Position numbers and translations under genes: made by a program. The notes beneath the pieces are model-generated. The model did not search any database. It was not told the origin of the DNA and saw only the letters and a program-made list of their open reading frames with translations. From the NCBI RefSeq assembly GCF_003991875.1, contig NZ_CP031423.1, positions 930,001-994,000 of the forward strand: a stretch of 64,000 nt of DNA, read 5' to 3'. The first letter of the stretch is position 1. The number at the start of each line of letters is the position of its first letter. The stretch is from Microbacterium lemovicicum (GTDB lineage: Bacteria > Actinomycetota > Actinomycetes > Actinomycetales > Microbacteriaceae). Below, piece by piece: positions 34,718 to 43,455 of the stretch.

Positions 34718-35500
34718 TCAGTCGGTGTTCTCGAGGATGAGTCGCGTCGCCTCGCGCGGCGCGTCCCACTGGGGGAAATGACCGCACCGCTCGAACCAGT
34801 GCAGCACGGCATCGGGGAACAGGTCTGTGGCGCGCGCGGCCTGTTTGGGCACGGTCACCAGGTCTCGCCGTCCCCAGCCGATCGTGACTCGGCCGGGCAC
34901 CGTGCCGGCCGGAGCGCCCTGCTGCGGAGGGCCCTTCGTAAGGGCGTCCATGGCCGCGCCCGTCGCGGGGGAATCCGCCAGTCCGCGCACGTCCGGCAGG
35001 ACGATCTCCCGCGACAGCGCCCATGGTCGCGCCGACAGCTGAGCCAGCAGCAGAGACCTCCCGACGGGAGTGCCGAGCAGGGTCGGCAGCACGCCCCGCA
35101 GCGCCCGGACCAGAGCGATCGACGGCCGCAGGGTCGCGGCGAAGACGAGGAGCTCGCGGTGACTCCAGAACCCGCCCGGGTCCAGCGCCACGGTGTCTCC
35201 ACCGACGCCCCGCCGCGCGAGTTCGAGCACGATCCGTCCGCCCATCGACTGACCGGCGGTCGAGATCCCGTCCAGCCCCTGCTCGCGGATGAAGTCCGCG
35301 ACCGCGTCGGTCAGGGTGGCGATCGAGACCTCACCGGGCAAGGGCGGTGTGTGTCCGAATCCCGGCAGGTCGACCGCGATGACCTCCCGGTGCTCGGCCA
35401 ATCGATCCAGGATCGGGGTCCAGGATCGCCAGCCTGCCCCCAGACCGTGAACCAGTAGGAGGGGGCTGCCACTCCCGCGTCGGATGAAGTTCAGCGTCAT
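34718..35500 (-). CDS. Alpha/beta hydrolase
   Basis: 260 aa from ATG 35500. The fold is clear: 'PLLLVHGLGAGWRSWTPIL' (oxyanion loop), 'VIAVDLPGFGHTP', nucleophile elbow 'STAGQSMGGRIVLEL' (Ser85), acid in 'GWGRRDLVTVP' and His in 'ERCGHFPQWDAPRE' (about 243). Typical of small esterases, C-C hydrolases and haloperoxidase-like enzymes. No secretion signal. Confidence 0.9.
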   Translation of the reverse strand: MTLNFIRRGSGSPLLLVHGLGAGWRSWTPILDRLAEHREVIAVDLPGFGHTPPLPGEVSIATLTDAVADFIREQGLDGISTAGQSMGGRIVLELARRGVGGDTVALDPGGFWSHRELLVFAATLRPSIALVRALRGVLPTLLGTPVGRSLLLAQLSARPWALSREIVLPDVRGLADSPATGAAMDALTKGPPQQGAPAGTVPGRVTIGWGRRDLVTVPKQAARATDLFPDAVLHWFERCGHFPQWDAPREATRLILENTD

Positions 35501-35578
35501 CCCGCGACCCTAGGGCAGAGGATCCCGGCCGCACGAGTGGATTGACATCCCGGTGACCACAGGTGACCGGCGGGCGGC

Positions 35579-36088
35579 CTACGCGTCGTCGCGCGGGCGT
35601 TCGACGAGCGCGCCGAGATACCGGCGGATCATGCTGGTCTGCACCACTCGGACCAGGGGAGCGCCGAGTCGCGTGAACCACCGCCCAGGAGCGGAGAAGG
35701 CCGTGATGAAGAAGCAGACGTCACCGGTGGGCAGGAGCCGCACCTCGAATCTCTCCTCACCGCGGAGAGGATGACCAGGAAGTGTGCCATAGGCGAAACC
35801 CGCCCGATCGGGCGTGCGCTCGGCCCAGACGACGCGGCATGGTGCGGAGAAGGCGACGAATCCGAGAGGGAGACGCATTTCCACGGTCGAACCGACGCGC
35901 ACCGGGACCTGCGAGAGCGAGATGTCGACACCGGCGCGCCTCTGCGCCTCTCCGCGCAGGAGGTCGTCGGCCGCCCGCTGGAAGACGTCACTTCCGTGGC
36001 CGATCGTCCGCTGCATGCGCACGTGCCGGTAGCCGTCGGGCAGGGCGCCGGCGGTGGCGCCCACCTGCGGGTACGTGAGCTCCGGCAT
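35579..36088 (-). CDS. DUF1990 family protein
   Basis: 169 aa from ATG 36088; the frame extends further, but 'MPELTYPQVGATAG' is the natural family start. Characteristic segments are 'LPDGYRHVRMQRTIGHGSDVFQRAADDLL', 'VVWAERTPDRAGFAYGTLPGHPLRGEERFEVRLLPTGDVCFFITAFSAPGRWFTRLGAPLVRVVQTSMIRRYLGAL'. The family resembles SRPBCC-like barrels and has no proven activity. Divergent from the membrane-protein gene at 36228. Confidence 0.85.
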   Translation of the reverse strand: MPELTYPQVGATAGALPDGYRHVRMQRTIGHGSDVFQRAADDLLRGEAQRRAGVDISLSQVPVRVGSTVEMRLPLGFVAFSAPCRVVWAERTPDRAGFAYGTLPGHPLRGEERFEVRLLPTGDVCFFITAFSAPGRWFTRLGAPLVRVVQTSMIRRYLGALVERPRDDA

Positions 36089-36227
36089 CCGTCCACCGTA
36101 CGCCCGACGAGCCCGCCGGGTCCGCGCCGGCGGCACGGCGCGATCTCCACGCTCGAGGACCCGCAATCACGCGATGTGCGTGGTGGCACGGATACCGCCC
36201 GCGCCGCTGCGGCCCGATCGTGGCTCC

Positions 36228-36938
36228 ATGCACACCACACTCGCTCCGCATTCCGCCACCCGACTCGTGGCGCCGTCCACCTCGTCGACGATCGCCTTCG
36301 TCGCGCTACTCATCGCCCTCGTCGCGCGACAGGTCTTCGCCATCTGGGAGGGCTACGACGGATCGATGACCTACGACGACCTCCGGAGACTCGGCGATGC
36401 CTACTGGCCCATGAACCTCCTCGTCTTCGGCCCGGCGTACGCCATCGGCTTCACCGCCCAGGCGATCCTCGCGTGGCGGCTCGGCCGCGGACGCGGAAGG
36501 GTCGTCACCTGGCTGGGGGCGACGCTGCTCCTGGTCGGAGGCACGCTGTTCGCCCTCGTCGCGACGGCACATTCCCTTCCGTACGACTGGGCCTCGCACC
36601 GCGGCATCCTCGATGAGGCCACCGGACGCGCCGTCGTCGAGGCGTTCGACACCGTGGGCACGGCCTCGCTCGTCCCGTACATCCTGGCCGCGCAGGCGGT
36701 GATCGCGCTCGGCGCTCTCGTGACCGCGGTCGGCGCGCGCCTCTCAGGCACACTGCCGACGTGGGTGCTGGTGGCCGTCATCCTGCTCGTGCTCGCCTTC
36801 GCGCTCGTCCCGTCCGCGCCCGGGACCGCGATCACGATCGGGCTCGCCCTCATTCAGACCGTCGTCTGGGCGGTGCTCGGCTGGTTCGGCTTTCGTCACG
36901 CCCAGCGTGGTGCGGGAGCCGTGCGAACGGGAGAATGA
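36228..36938 (+). CDS. Polytopic membrane protein (236 aa)
   Basis: From ATG 36228. About six hydrophobic helices, beginning 'STIAFVALLIALVARQVFAIW' (25-45), 'PMNLLVFGPAYAIGFTAQAILAW', 'VVTWLGATLLLVGGTLFALVATAHS', then three in the C-terminal half. No known motif; lack of charged catalytic residues suggests a structural or sensory role. A four-base gap leads into the next membrane-protein frame, so the two are likely transcribed together. Confidence 0.65.
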   Translation: MHTTLAPHSATRLVAPSTSSTIAFVALLIALVARQVFAIWEGYDGSMTYDDLRRLGDAYWPMNLLVFGPAYAIGFTAQAILAWRLGRGRGRVVTWLGATLLLVGGTLFALVATAHSLPYDWASHRGILDEATGRAVVEAFDTVGTASLVPYILAAQAVIALGALVTAVGARLSGTLPTWVLVAVILLVLAFALVPSAPGTAITIGLALIQTVVWAVLGWFGFRHAQRGAGAVRTGE

Positions 36939-36942
36939 GTTC

Positions 36943-37445
36943 ATGCGCGTGGTCGGGGCTCTCGCCGGCATCGGTGTCGCGCTCCTCGTCGTCGACCTCG
37001 TGCTGTATCTGAACGGCGTCGGCGGGTTCGCCACGCATCCGGTTTCGAGCGTCAGCCTGGTCGCGGGCGGGGTGGGTACGGCACTCCTGGCCGCACGGGC
37101 TCCCGAGCGCACGCGCGGTTGGCTGACCGGCCTTGCCGTCGCCGTCATCGCCTACCTCGCGCTGGGCGCTTGGGGGAGCGTCGATCCGAGCCCGGTGGTG
37201 CTGGCGGTGTGGACGATCGCCGGGGTGCCGATCACCGGGCTCGTGACGGTGGTCGGATTGGCGGCGGGGGGCTGCGCCGCACGGCGATCGTCCTCGCGGC
37301 GGTCGTGGGCGCGCTGTCGGTCGCGGGGGCGGCCGTCGCCCGCCCGATCGCGCCGTTCGACGGCGTCGCCACGGTGGCGCCCGCGAGCGGCGACTCGCTC
37401 GCCCCCGTGGTCACCGACCTCCTCATCGCGGTCTACGGTGTGCGC
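36943..37445 (+). pseudogene. Small membrane protein with a frameshift, running into the methyltransferase frame
   Basis: ATG 36943 opens a hydrophobic protein: 'MRVVGALAGIGVALLVVDLVLYLNG', 'VSLVAGGVGTALLAARAP', 'GLAVAVIAYLALGAWGS', 'LAVWTIAGVPITGLVTVVGLAAGG'. At a six-G run (37266-37271) the frame turns into Arg/Ser-rich nonsense, while the next frame continues sensibly with 'LRRTAIVLAAVVGALSVAGAAVARPI'. A single lost G explains this. In the corrected frame no stop occurs before the methyltransferase start, so the ancestral protein either had another change or was fused to it. Function unknown. Confidence 0.55.
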
Positions 37446-38216
37446 ATGGGCTTCGACGGTGCCGCGGTCGACTACGACCGCTTCATGGGGCGCTACTCGG
37501 CGGGACTGAGCGCGCCCTTCGCGGACTTCGCCGGTGTGCGGGCGGGGCAGCAGGTCCTGGACGTCGGCTGCGGTCCGGGGGCCTTGACCGCCGAGCTGAT
37601 CGCTCGTGTCGGCGCGCGCTCCGTCACCGGAGTCGACCCGTCGGAGAGCTATGCGGCTTCCGCGCGCGAGCGCTTCCCGGCGTCCCGCATCGAGGTCGCG
37701 ACGGCCGGCGCGCTTCCGTTCGCGGACGACGACTTCGATGCGACCCTCGCGCAGCTCGTCGTCCACTTCATGACCGACCCCGTACACGATCTCCGCGAGA
37801 TGGCTCGGGTCACTCGGTCCGGTGGCGTCGTCGCCGCGTGTGTCTGGGATCATGCGGGAGGAGCGAGCCCGCTGAGCCGGTTCTGGGATGTGCTCAGCAT
37901 TGTCGATCCGTCCGCGCCCCGCGAGTCCGCGCTTCCGGGCACGAGCGAAGGCCAGCTTGCGGAGTACCTCGTCGGGGCGGGACTGGACGACGTCGTCGAG
38001 AGCGCGCTCACCGTTCGGGTGCTGCACCCGACGTTCGAGGACTGGTGGACGCCCTACCTCCGCGGTGCCGGACCGGTCGGTTCCTACATCGACGCGCTCG
38101 ACGACGACGGCCGCGCCGCGCTGGAGGTCTCAGTGCGCGCCGCGATGCCGGCAGCGCCGTTCGAGGTGACAGGCTCTGCCTGGGCCGCCCGGGGCACTGT
38201 CCGCGCGGCGAGTTAG
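37446..38216 (+). CDS. Class I SAM-dependent methyltransferase
   Basis: 256 aa from ATG 37446 ('MGFDGAAVDYDRFMGRYS'), chosen because this is the usual family start; the frame stays open upstream to 37119. SAM-binding motif I is 'VLDVGCGPGALTAELIAR', motif II 'VTGVDPSESYAASARERF', and the later motif 'PFADDDFDATLAQLVVHFM' is intact. The protein resembles UbiE/Methyltransf_11-type small-molecule methyltransferases. It follows a frame-broken membrane gene. Substrate unknown. Confidence 0.88.
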   Translation: MGFDGAAVDYDRFMGRYSAGLSAPFADFAGVRAGQQVLDVGCGPGALTAELIARVGARSVTGVDPSESYAASARERFPASRIEVATAGALPFADDDFDATLAQLVVHFMTDPVHDLREMARVTRSGGVVAACVWDHAGGASPLSRFWDVLSIVDPSAPRESALPGTSEGQLAEYLVGAGLDDVVESALTVRVLHPTFEDWWTPYLRGAGPVGSYIDALDDDGRAALEVSVRAAMPAAPFEVTGSAWAARGTVRAAS

Positions 38217-38285
38217 CGCCCACTCCCGCAGGCGTCGCCGAGCCCTGATTCCGCATCGTGCACGCGACTGCGGCATCCTGAGGGG

Positions 38286-38477
38286 ATGGCCGGAACACCG
38301 ACGGGGTTCGACTTCACGATCCGCGGAACGCAGGTCGTGATCCGCCATCACGGACGCCTCGCGACGACCCTGCGCGGAACCGCTGCGGTCGCCTTCCTCG
38401 CCGACATCGAGCGCCGTGATCCGCAGCAGGTGATGGCACGGGCGACCGGCAACTACAAGCGCGGCAACGAGAGGTGA
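38286..38477 (+). CDS. Small conserved-type hypothetical protein (63 aa)
   Basis: ATG 38286, product 'MAGTPTGFDFTIRGTQVVIR' and a helical C terminus ending 'QQVMARATGNYKRGNER'. Composition and the immediate translational coupling with the next gene (its TGA at 38475-38477 overlaps GTG 38474) argue for a real gene. It is basic and cytoplasmic. No function known. Confidence 0.65.
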   Translation: MAGTPTGFDFTIRGTQVVIRHHGRLATTLRGTAAVAFLADIERRDPQQVMARATGNYKRGNER

Positions 38478-39028
38478 GTGGCATGTCGTCCGACACGAAC
38501 TGGCGCGGGATCATCGCGGCCCTGTCGAACCCGGCTGCCCGCGAGGTGTTCGCCGAGGTGGTGCTGGGGGTCGATGGTCTGCCCGCCCTCGAACGCCTCT
38601 CGCCCTCCCGGCGGCGTCGCGTCGTCGACGTCCTCATCACGTCAGGGCTGGTCCGGCACGGCGCCGACGGGCGACTCGTCGAGACGCCGGACGTCTTCGC
38701 GAACGCGCTGGCGGCGGACCCCGCGCCGCCGAGACCGTCGCGCGTGGATCGGTTCTTCGACGGCGGAGGACGGCTGACGGGCTATCCCACGCAGCCGGCG
38801 GTGAGGGCGTCGCTTCTCGAGAAGATCGCGCGCGAGACCGTCGAACCGGGCGAGGTGCTGGACGAGAAGACACTCAACAGCCGGCTCGCCGCGGTGGCGG
38901 ACGACGTGGCGCTCCTCCGGCGGCATCTCGTCGACCACGGCCTGCTCGAGCGGACCCGATCCGGCTCGGAGTACGCGCGACCGGCTGAGGGTGACGGCGC
39001 ATCCCCGCCCCACATGCGGGAGGACTGA
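38474..39028 (+). CDS. DUF2087-domain winged-helix protein
   Basis: 184 aa if started at GTG 38474 (overlap with the preceding stop) or 181 from ATG 38483. The N-terminal half is a helix-turn-helix-like domain ('LSPSRRRRVVDVLITSGLVRHGADGRLVETPDVFANAL'). The C-terminal half, 'RVDRFFDGGGRLTGYPTQPAVRASLLEKIARETVEPGEVLDEKTLNSRLAAVADDVALLRRHLVDHGLLERTRSGSEYAR', is DUF2087, a winged-helix module of putative transcription factors. It probably works with the 63-aa partner. Confidence 0.85.
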   Translation: MSGMSSDTNWRGIIAALSNPAAREVFAEVVLGVDGLPALERLSPSRRRRVVDVLITSGLVRHGADGRLVETPDVFANALAADPAPPRPSRVDRFFDGGGRLTGYPTQPAVRASLLEKIARETVEPGEVLDEKTLNSRLAAVADDVALLRRHLVDHGLLERTRSGSEYARPAEGDGASPPHMRED

Positions 39029-39045
39029 ACGTCTCCGAGAGCGAT

Positions 39046-39846
39046 CTAGCGGTAGCCCCACCAGCCTTCGGCGAGGTGCAGCGCCCAGTCGGCCTGCCGG
39101 AGCACCGGCATTCCGAGGATGAGGTCGAACGGCGGATCGCCGGGCCGCTCGATCCCGGCGATGTCGGCGACCCCGGCGATCGTCGGGGTGAACGTCCTGC
39201 CGCCGACCGTCACGGCCTCCATCCGCACCATGTCCACGGCCGACTCGGACCCGCCGGCATCGATCCCGTGGGAGGAGCCGTCAGGGCGGAACAGCCCGCT
39301 GTGACGGCGGGTGAAACCGCGGTCGACGATGCTGATGCTCGCACCGGAGTCCCAGATCGCATCGGCCACCACGTCGCCCCAGCGGACCTGCACGTACGGA
39401 TGCCGCCGCGACGACCGGACGAGATCGCGCCGCTCGTCCACGGCGCGGTCGCCGTCGAACTCGAGGACAGCCTCGGAGAACAGGAAGTCGAGGCGGTGTG
39501 CCCCGAGGACGTCGAGTCCGAGCAGGGACGGCGCCGCCGGAAGCCGCTCCACATCGAAGCGCGGCCGGTCGACCCGCAGGCCGCCGATCGTCATCTCGGC
39601 CGCTTCCACACTGTCGCCGCGATCACCCACTCCGAACACCCCGCGACCGGGATCGGACCCGGATGCCGCGGGCACCAGCATCCGGCTCAGATCGCCCTCG
39701 GCGAGCGCGCTGTGCGCACCACCCGTGTCGACGATGAGCCGTTGCCGCACGCCGTCGATCTCTGCGACGACCGACACCATGAGCGCCTCGGGAACGTCCG
39801 GGTCGGGCTCGAGGTCCAGCTCCACGGCAACGATCACCCTCACCAC
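39046..39846 (-). CDS. Two-lobed retropepsin-like aspartic protease
   Basis: 266 aa (GTG 39846; a later ATG at 39780 is possible). Two aspartic-protease active-site motifs are present in one chain: Asp40 in 'LIVDTGGAHSAL' and Asp166 in 'AIWDSGASISIV'. Each is followed at a similar distance by the hydrophobic-Gly motif of the fold: 'LLGLDVLGAHRLDFLF' (about 108-123) and 'LILGMPVLRQADWALHL' (about 240-256). Retroviral proteases carry one such half per subunit; here both halves are fused, as in pepsin. There is no signal peptide or membrane helix, so it appears cytoplasmic. Target unknown. Confidence 0.75.
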   Translation of the reverse strand: MVRVIVAVELDLEPDPDVPEALMVSVVAEIDGVRQRLIVDTGGAHSALAEGDLSRMLVPAASGSDPGRGVFGVGDRGDSVEAAEMTIGGLRVDRPRFDVERLPAAPSLLGLDVLGAHRLDFLFSEAVLEFDGDRAVDERRDLVRSSRRHPYVQVRWGDVVADAIWDSGASISIVDRGFTRRHSGLFRPDGSSHGIDAGGSESAVDMVRMEAVTVGGRTFTPTIAGVADIAGIERPGDPPFDLILGMPVLRQADWALHLAEGWWGYR

Positions 39847-39990
39847 CCCCGATCCGTCATCGTGGACCGAGCCTATGACCGCGACGTTCTTGCGACCCCG
39901 CAGTCCGCACCAACGGGGCTGAGACCTCGTGCTCGTGTCCGTGGTGGGTCCTAGATTGATGGATCACCCACGGTCCATCGGAGGAACGCC

Positions 39991-40572
39991 ATGACCACCG
40001 TCCTGCTCTTCCATCATGTGCTCGGTCTGACCCCCGGCATCCACGCCTTCGCCGACCGCCTGCGCGAATCGGGCCACGAGGTGATCACGCCCGATCTGTT
40101 CGACGGCCGCACGTTCGCCACGATCGACGAGGGTTTCGCGTACCGGCGTGAGAGCGGCATCGACACCGATGAGCGAGCGGATGCCGCGGCCGCCGCTCTC
40201 CCGTCCGACATCGTCTACGGCGGCTTCTCCCTCGGCGCGATGCCCGCGCAGCGCCTCGCCCAGACCCGCGACGGCGCTCGTGGAGCGGTACTCCTGGAGG
40301 GATGCGCGCCCGTCGGTGACGACGGGTTCGGTCCGTGGCCGCCGAGCGTGCCCGCGCAGATCCACGGGATGGACGCCGACGAGTTCTTCATCGGCGACGG
40401 CGACGCCGATTCGGCGCGCGAGATCGTCGCGACCGTGCCCGGGTCGGAGCTCTACCTCTACCCCGGCGACGGTCACCTCTTCTCGGACAGCTCGCTGCCC
40501 GGCTACGACGCCGAGGCGACCGAGACCGTGATGGCAAGGGTCACGGCGTTCCTCGAGCGCGTCGGCGCCTGA
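39991..40572 (+). CDS. Dienelactone hydrolase-family protein (Ser-type)
   Basis: 193 aa from ATG 39991 with GGAGG eight bases upstream. The fold is dienelactone hydrolase: 'VLLFHHVLGLTPGIHAFADRLRESGHEVITPDLFDG', nucleophile 'VYGGFSLGAMPAQRLA' (Ser80 instead of the Cys of classic members) and 'LYPGDGHLFSD' with the catalytic His. The product is compact and without extension. Likely a small esterase or lactonase. Confidence 0.88.
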   Translation: MTTVLLFHHVLGLTPGIHAFADRLRESGHEVITPDLFDGRTFATIDEGFAYRRESGIDTDERADAAAAALPSDIVYGGFSLGAMPAQRLAQTRDGARGAVLLEGCAPVGDDGFGPWPPSVPAQIHGMDADEFFIGDGDADSAREIVATVPGSELYLYPGDGHLFSDSSLPGYDAEATETVMARVTAFLERVGA

Positions 40573-40783
40573 TTTCTGTCGCCGCTGGCCGCGGGCGCTG
40601 CGGTCCGAACCTTCGGACAGGAGCGAGGGATGCTCTCGGCTCTCACACCGGGTTCACGCTCGACGTGCGACAGAGCGCCGGGCGCACCGCTGACCGTCAC
40701 CGCCGAACGCTCGCGTCTTCTGTGCAGGCGGAGTTCATCTCCTGGTCGGATGCTGCGCCGCCGCCGCCCCCTACGGTGACAAC

Positions 40784-41494
40784 ATGACCGGCTCAGCCCC
40801 TCGAAAGGCAGCCCGCGGGCGGTTCCCGGGGCTCATCGCGTCGCTGCTCCTTCTCGGGTCCGCCGCGCTGCAGCAGATCGCCGCTGTTCAGCGGTGGGCC
40901 CAGGCTGATCCGGTGCAAGAAGGTCGGTCCATCGAAGACCACCTGTTCGACTACATGTTCCCCGAGCAGCCGTGGGTACCGATCGGGGTTGCGGCCGAAC
41001 TCGCCGGCGTCGCTGATCTTCTCCTGGCGTGCGGCGTCGGACTGGCGGTCTTCGTGGGGGGCCGGCGTTTTACGGTCGCCTCGGTCGCTGCTGCTCCGGT
41101 GATCCTCTGGTTCGCGTACGCGGGTGCGCATGCTCTTCTGTCCGGGATCCTCGGCGTGCCGTCGGCGCTGGTCTCCCCGGTCGCTGCTCTCCTGCTCGGC
41201 ACGGTGGCCGCGGTGGGCCTCGTCGCGATCGCAGCCACCGTGGTGCGACGGTCGTGGGCGACCGCCGTCGCGTGCCTCCTGCTTGTGGGAGCGACCTGGC
41301 CCGGCTACGTGGCCGCGGCCTTCGTCATCGCTCCCGCGTTCGTCGGATACCAGTCGTTCGACAGCACGCCGTGGACGGAATCGGTCGGAGCGGTCGCGAC
41401 GGCTGCGGCCGGCATCGCGCTGCTCGTCTCCGCTCTCCTGACGACGTACACCGACACACCGTTGCCGCAGACCGGCGGAAGAGCGGACTCATGA
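40784..41494 (+). CDS. Integral membrane protein (236 aa)
   Basis: ATG 40784. Five or six membrane helices: 'GLIASLLLLGSAALQQIAAV' near the N terminus, 'PIGVAAELAGVADLLLACGVGLAVFVGG', 'VASVAAAPVILWFAYAGAHALLSGIL', 'LVSPVAALLLGTVAAVGLVAIAATVV', 'ATAVACLLLVGATWPGYVAAAFVIAPAFVG' and a last helix near 205-225. It lacks known motifs and I do not recognise the family. It is convergent with the second dienelactone hydrolase gene. Confidence 0.65.
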   Translation: MTGSAPRKAARGRFPGLIASLLLLGSAALQQIAAVQRWAQADPVQEGRSIEDHLFDYMFPEQPWVPIGVAAELAGVADLLLACGVGLAVFVGGRRFTVASVAAAPVILWFAYAGAHALLSGILGVPSALVSPVAALLLGTVAAVGLVAIAATVVRRSWATAVACLLLVGATWPGYVAAAFVIAPAFVGYQSFDSTPWTESVGAVATAAAGIALLVSALLTTYTDTPLPQTGGRADS

Positions 41495-41590
41495 GTGGTT
41501 CCCCGTCCTGGGTCACACTCGAGGAGGGGTTCGGGCTCGACGACGCGTGCGTCGCGGCGGTGCCGCGGAAGCCAGGGTCGATACCGCCTC

Positions 41591-42433
41591 TCAGTGGAAG
41601 GTCTCGACCAGGAAGTCCTTCATTGCGCTCCAGCTGCGACGCTCCGCGATGGCGTTGAACTGCGCGCCGTGCGCGGGGTCGTTCGCATCGGGGAGGGTGA
41701 AGGCGTGCATCGCGCCGGCATACACGGTGAGCTCCCAGTCCACGGCGGGGGCGGTGCGGAGGTCGTTGACGAAGGCGAGCATCGCGTCGTCCGGCGCGAC
41801 CGGATCGGCAGCGCCGTGCAGCACCAGCACCTTCGCGGCGATCTGAGCAGCCTCTCCCGCCGGCCCGGTCGGCAGGCCGCCGTGGAAGCTGACCACCGCG
41901 CCCACCTCGGCGCCGGTGCGCGCGAGCTCCAGCACCGCTGATCCGCCGAAGCAGTATCCGATCGCGGCGGTGCGGCTCGGGTCGACGGAGGGCTCGGTCA
42001 GGAGCTGGTCGAATGCCTCCCCGAGCCGCTTCCGCCACAGTGGGCGATCCCTGTAGAAACCTCCTGCGACGGCCGGGGCCTCCTCCGGCGTGGGGCGGAT
42101 GTCGGCCCCATAGATGTCCCCGGCGAAGGCGCTGTAGCCGAGCCGGGCGAGCATGTCGCAGCGCATGCGGACGTAGTCCGTCACGCCGAGCCAGTCGTGC
42201 ACCACGAGGATGCCCGGATGCCGGCCGTCATCGGCCGGTCGCGCGCTGTAGCCCCGGTAGGCGACGCCGTCGGCCTCGTAGTCGACGTCGCCGGAGACGA
42301 TGCCGTCCTCGGGAAGCGGCTCCCGCTCGAGGATCCGGGTGAGGGGCGGGGTGTAGGTGTTCACGCGGTACTCCCATGCGGCATCGAGCACGGCGGTCCC
42401 GGGTGGAGCGCCTGCGGTCGTGGCTCCCTCCAT
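41591..42433 (-). CDS. Dienelactone hydrolase-family protein (Cys-type)
   Basis: 280 aa from ATG 42433. 'GILVVHDWLGVTDYVRMRCDMLARLGYSAFAGDIYG', nucleophile 'AIGYCFGGSAVLEL' (Cys161), 'VLVLHGAADPVAPDD' (acid) and 'VYAGAMHAFTLPDAND' (His) give the complete Cys-Asp-His triad of dienelactone hydrolases. The first 50 residues are an extension to the usual 230-250 aa. It stands alone on this strand, with the MOSC gene upstream. No aromatic-degradation genes are near, so true dienelactone activity is uncertain. Confidence 0.9.
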   Translation of the reverse strand: MEGATTAGAPPGTAVLDAAWEYRVNTYTPPLTRILEREPLPEDGIVSGDVDYEADGVAYRGYSARPADDGRHPGILVVHDWLGVTDYVRMRCDMLARLGYSAFAGDIYGADIRPTPEEAPAVAGGFYRDRPLWRKRLGEAFDQLLTEPSVDPSRTAAIGYCFGGSAVLELARTGAEVGAVVSFHGGLPTGPAGEAAQIAAKVLVLHGAADPVAPDDAMLAFVNDLRTAPAVDWELTVYAGAMHAFTLPDANDPAHGAQFNAIAERRSWSAMKDFLVETFH

Positions 42434-42511
42434 CGTCGTGCCTTCAGCAGCGCACGGCGCCGAGGAGGCCGATCCCGGACCGGTCCCGAGGGCATCCGGA
42501 TCGGCCCGAGC

Positions 42512-43324
42512 TCAGACGGAGACGTCGTCACCGACCGCGACGACCGCGGGCCTGCCGTCGAGCACGGGCACGAGCCAGACGCCGAAATAGGTCTTGCCGT
42601 CCTTCTTGCGATGCTTCGCGAGCGTGCGGATCGGCTCCTTGCCGCGCGCGAGCGACACCGGATCGATCGTCGTCATGACGCAGCGATCGCACCTGCCGGC
42701 GACGCGGAACGCGGTCTCGCCGAGGCGGACGGACGACCAGTCGTCTTCGGCGAACGGTGCCTCGCCGTCGACGACGACGTTCGGGCGGAACCGCACCATG
42801 TCGAGGGGTGCGGTGTCGTCCTCGGTCCACCGGTCGAGCTGCGCGAGGGACGTCTCGCTGGTCAGCAGGAGCGGGCCGACGTCGGCGAGCGAGACATGGT
42901 CGCCGGGCAGTCCGCCATGCGCCGGGTTGACGGTGCGTGCAGCGGGGTCCGGCTGCCACACGAGGCGGACGTCGCGTCCGAGTCGTGCGGTCAGCCACTC
43001 GGCCGACTCGTCGCCTGCCGGCAGCGCGGTGCCTTGACGCGAGTAGCCGACCGGGACGGGCGCAGCATCCGCCGGCAGATCCACCCGGAGAGGATCGGAC
43101 CGCCCGTCGCCCAGCAGGAGCCCGCCATCGGCGAGGACGTCGGCCGTGAGAGCGAGCAGACCGTTCGCCTCGCGCGCGGTCACGGGTTCGCCGTCCGGAT
43201 CGACGACCGCCCAGCGGCGATCGCCCTCGAGCCCCCACGGCTGCACGCGCGCCGAGCGGACATCCCCGCCGGCGAACGACTTGATCGGGTAGAGGCGGAG
43301 CCGGGTCACCTGCACACGTGTCAC
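42512..43324 (-). CDS. MOSC-domain protein
   Basis: About 270 aa with start at GTG 43324 ('MTRVQVTRLRLYPIKSFAGG'); another GTG three codons on is equally possible. The N-terminal beta-barrel domain 'LYPIKSFAGGDVRSARVQPWGLEGDRRWAVVD' leads into the MOSC domain: 'RFRPNVVVDGEAPFAEDDWSSVRLGETAFRVAGRCDRCVMTTIDP', where the Cys of 'RCDRCVM' is the conserved residue that holds sulfur or molybdenum cofactor in MOCOS/mARC relatives. Probably a molybdenum-cofactor-dependent N-hydroxylated compound reductase. Divergent from the TetR gene. Confidence 0.88.
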   Translation of the reverse strand: MTRVQVTRLRLYPIKSFAGGDVRSARVQPWGLEGDRRWAVVDPDGEPVTAREANGLLALTADVLADGGLLLGDGRSDPLRVDLPADAAPVPVGYSRQGTALPAGDESAEWLTARLGRDVRLVWQPDPAARTVNPAHGGLPGDHVSLADVGPLLLTSETSLAQLDRWTEDDTAPLDMVRFRPNVVVDGEAPFAEDDWSSVRLGETAFRVAGRCDRCVMTTIDPVSLARGKEPIRTLAKHRKKDGKTYFGVWLVPVLDGRPAVVAVGDDVSV

Positions 43325-43428
43325 GCTACCCGCCGTCTGCGCCGCACAGCGAGCTGATACTCCGCAGGCGTCGAGGGGCCGCTCCCATGGAGAAGAACCG
43401 CGCCGACGGAAGCTAATACGTGTCGGAA

Positions 43429-43445
43429 TAATCCGAAGAGGATTA
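43429..43445. promoter_or_regulatory. Inverted repeat TAATCC-N5-GGATTA, candidate TetR operator
   Basis: Perfect 6-bp arms (43429-43434, 43440-43445) eleven bases before the TetR start, in the divergent interval with the MOSC gene. AT-rich within GC-rich surroundings. Autoregulation is likely. Confidence 0.6.
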
Positions 43446-43455
43446 GGATGGGCGT

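Noticed and set aside
37262..37509. C-terminal continuation of the membrane protein in its first frame
   Set aside because: The residues after the G run are almost only Arg, Ser, Ala and Pro, typical of out-of-frame reading, while the neighbouring frame continues a membrane helix.
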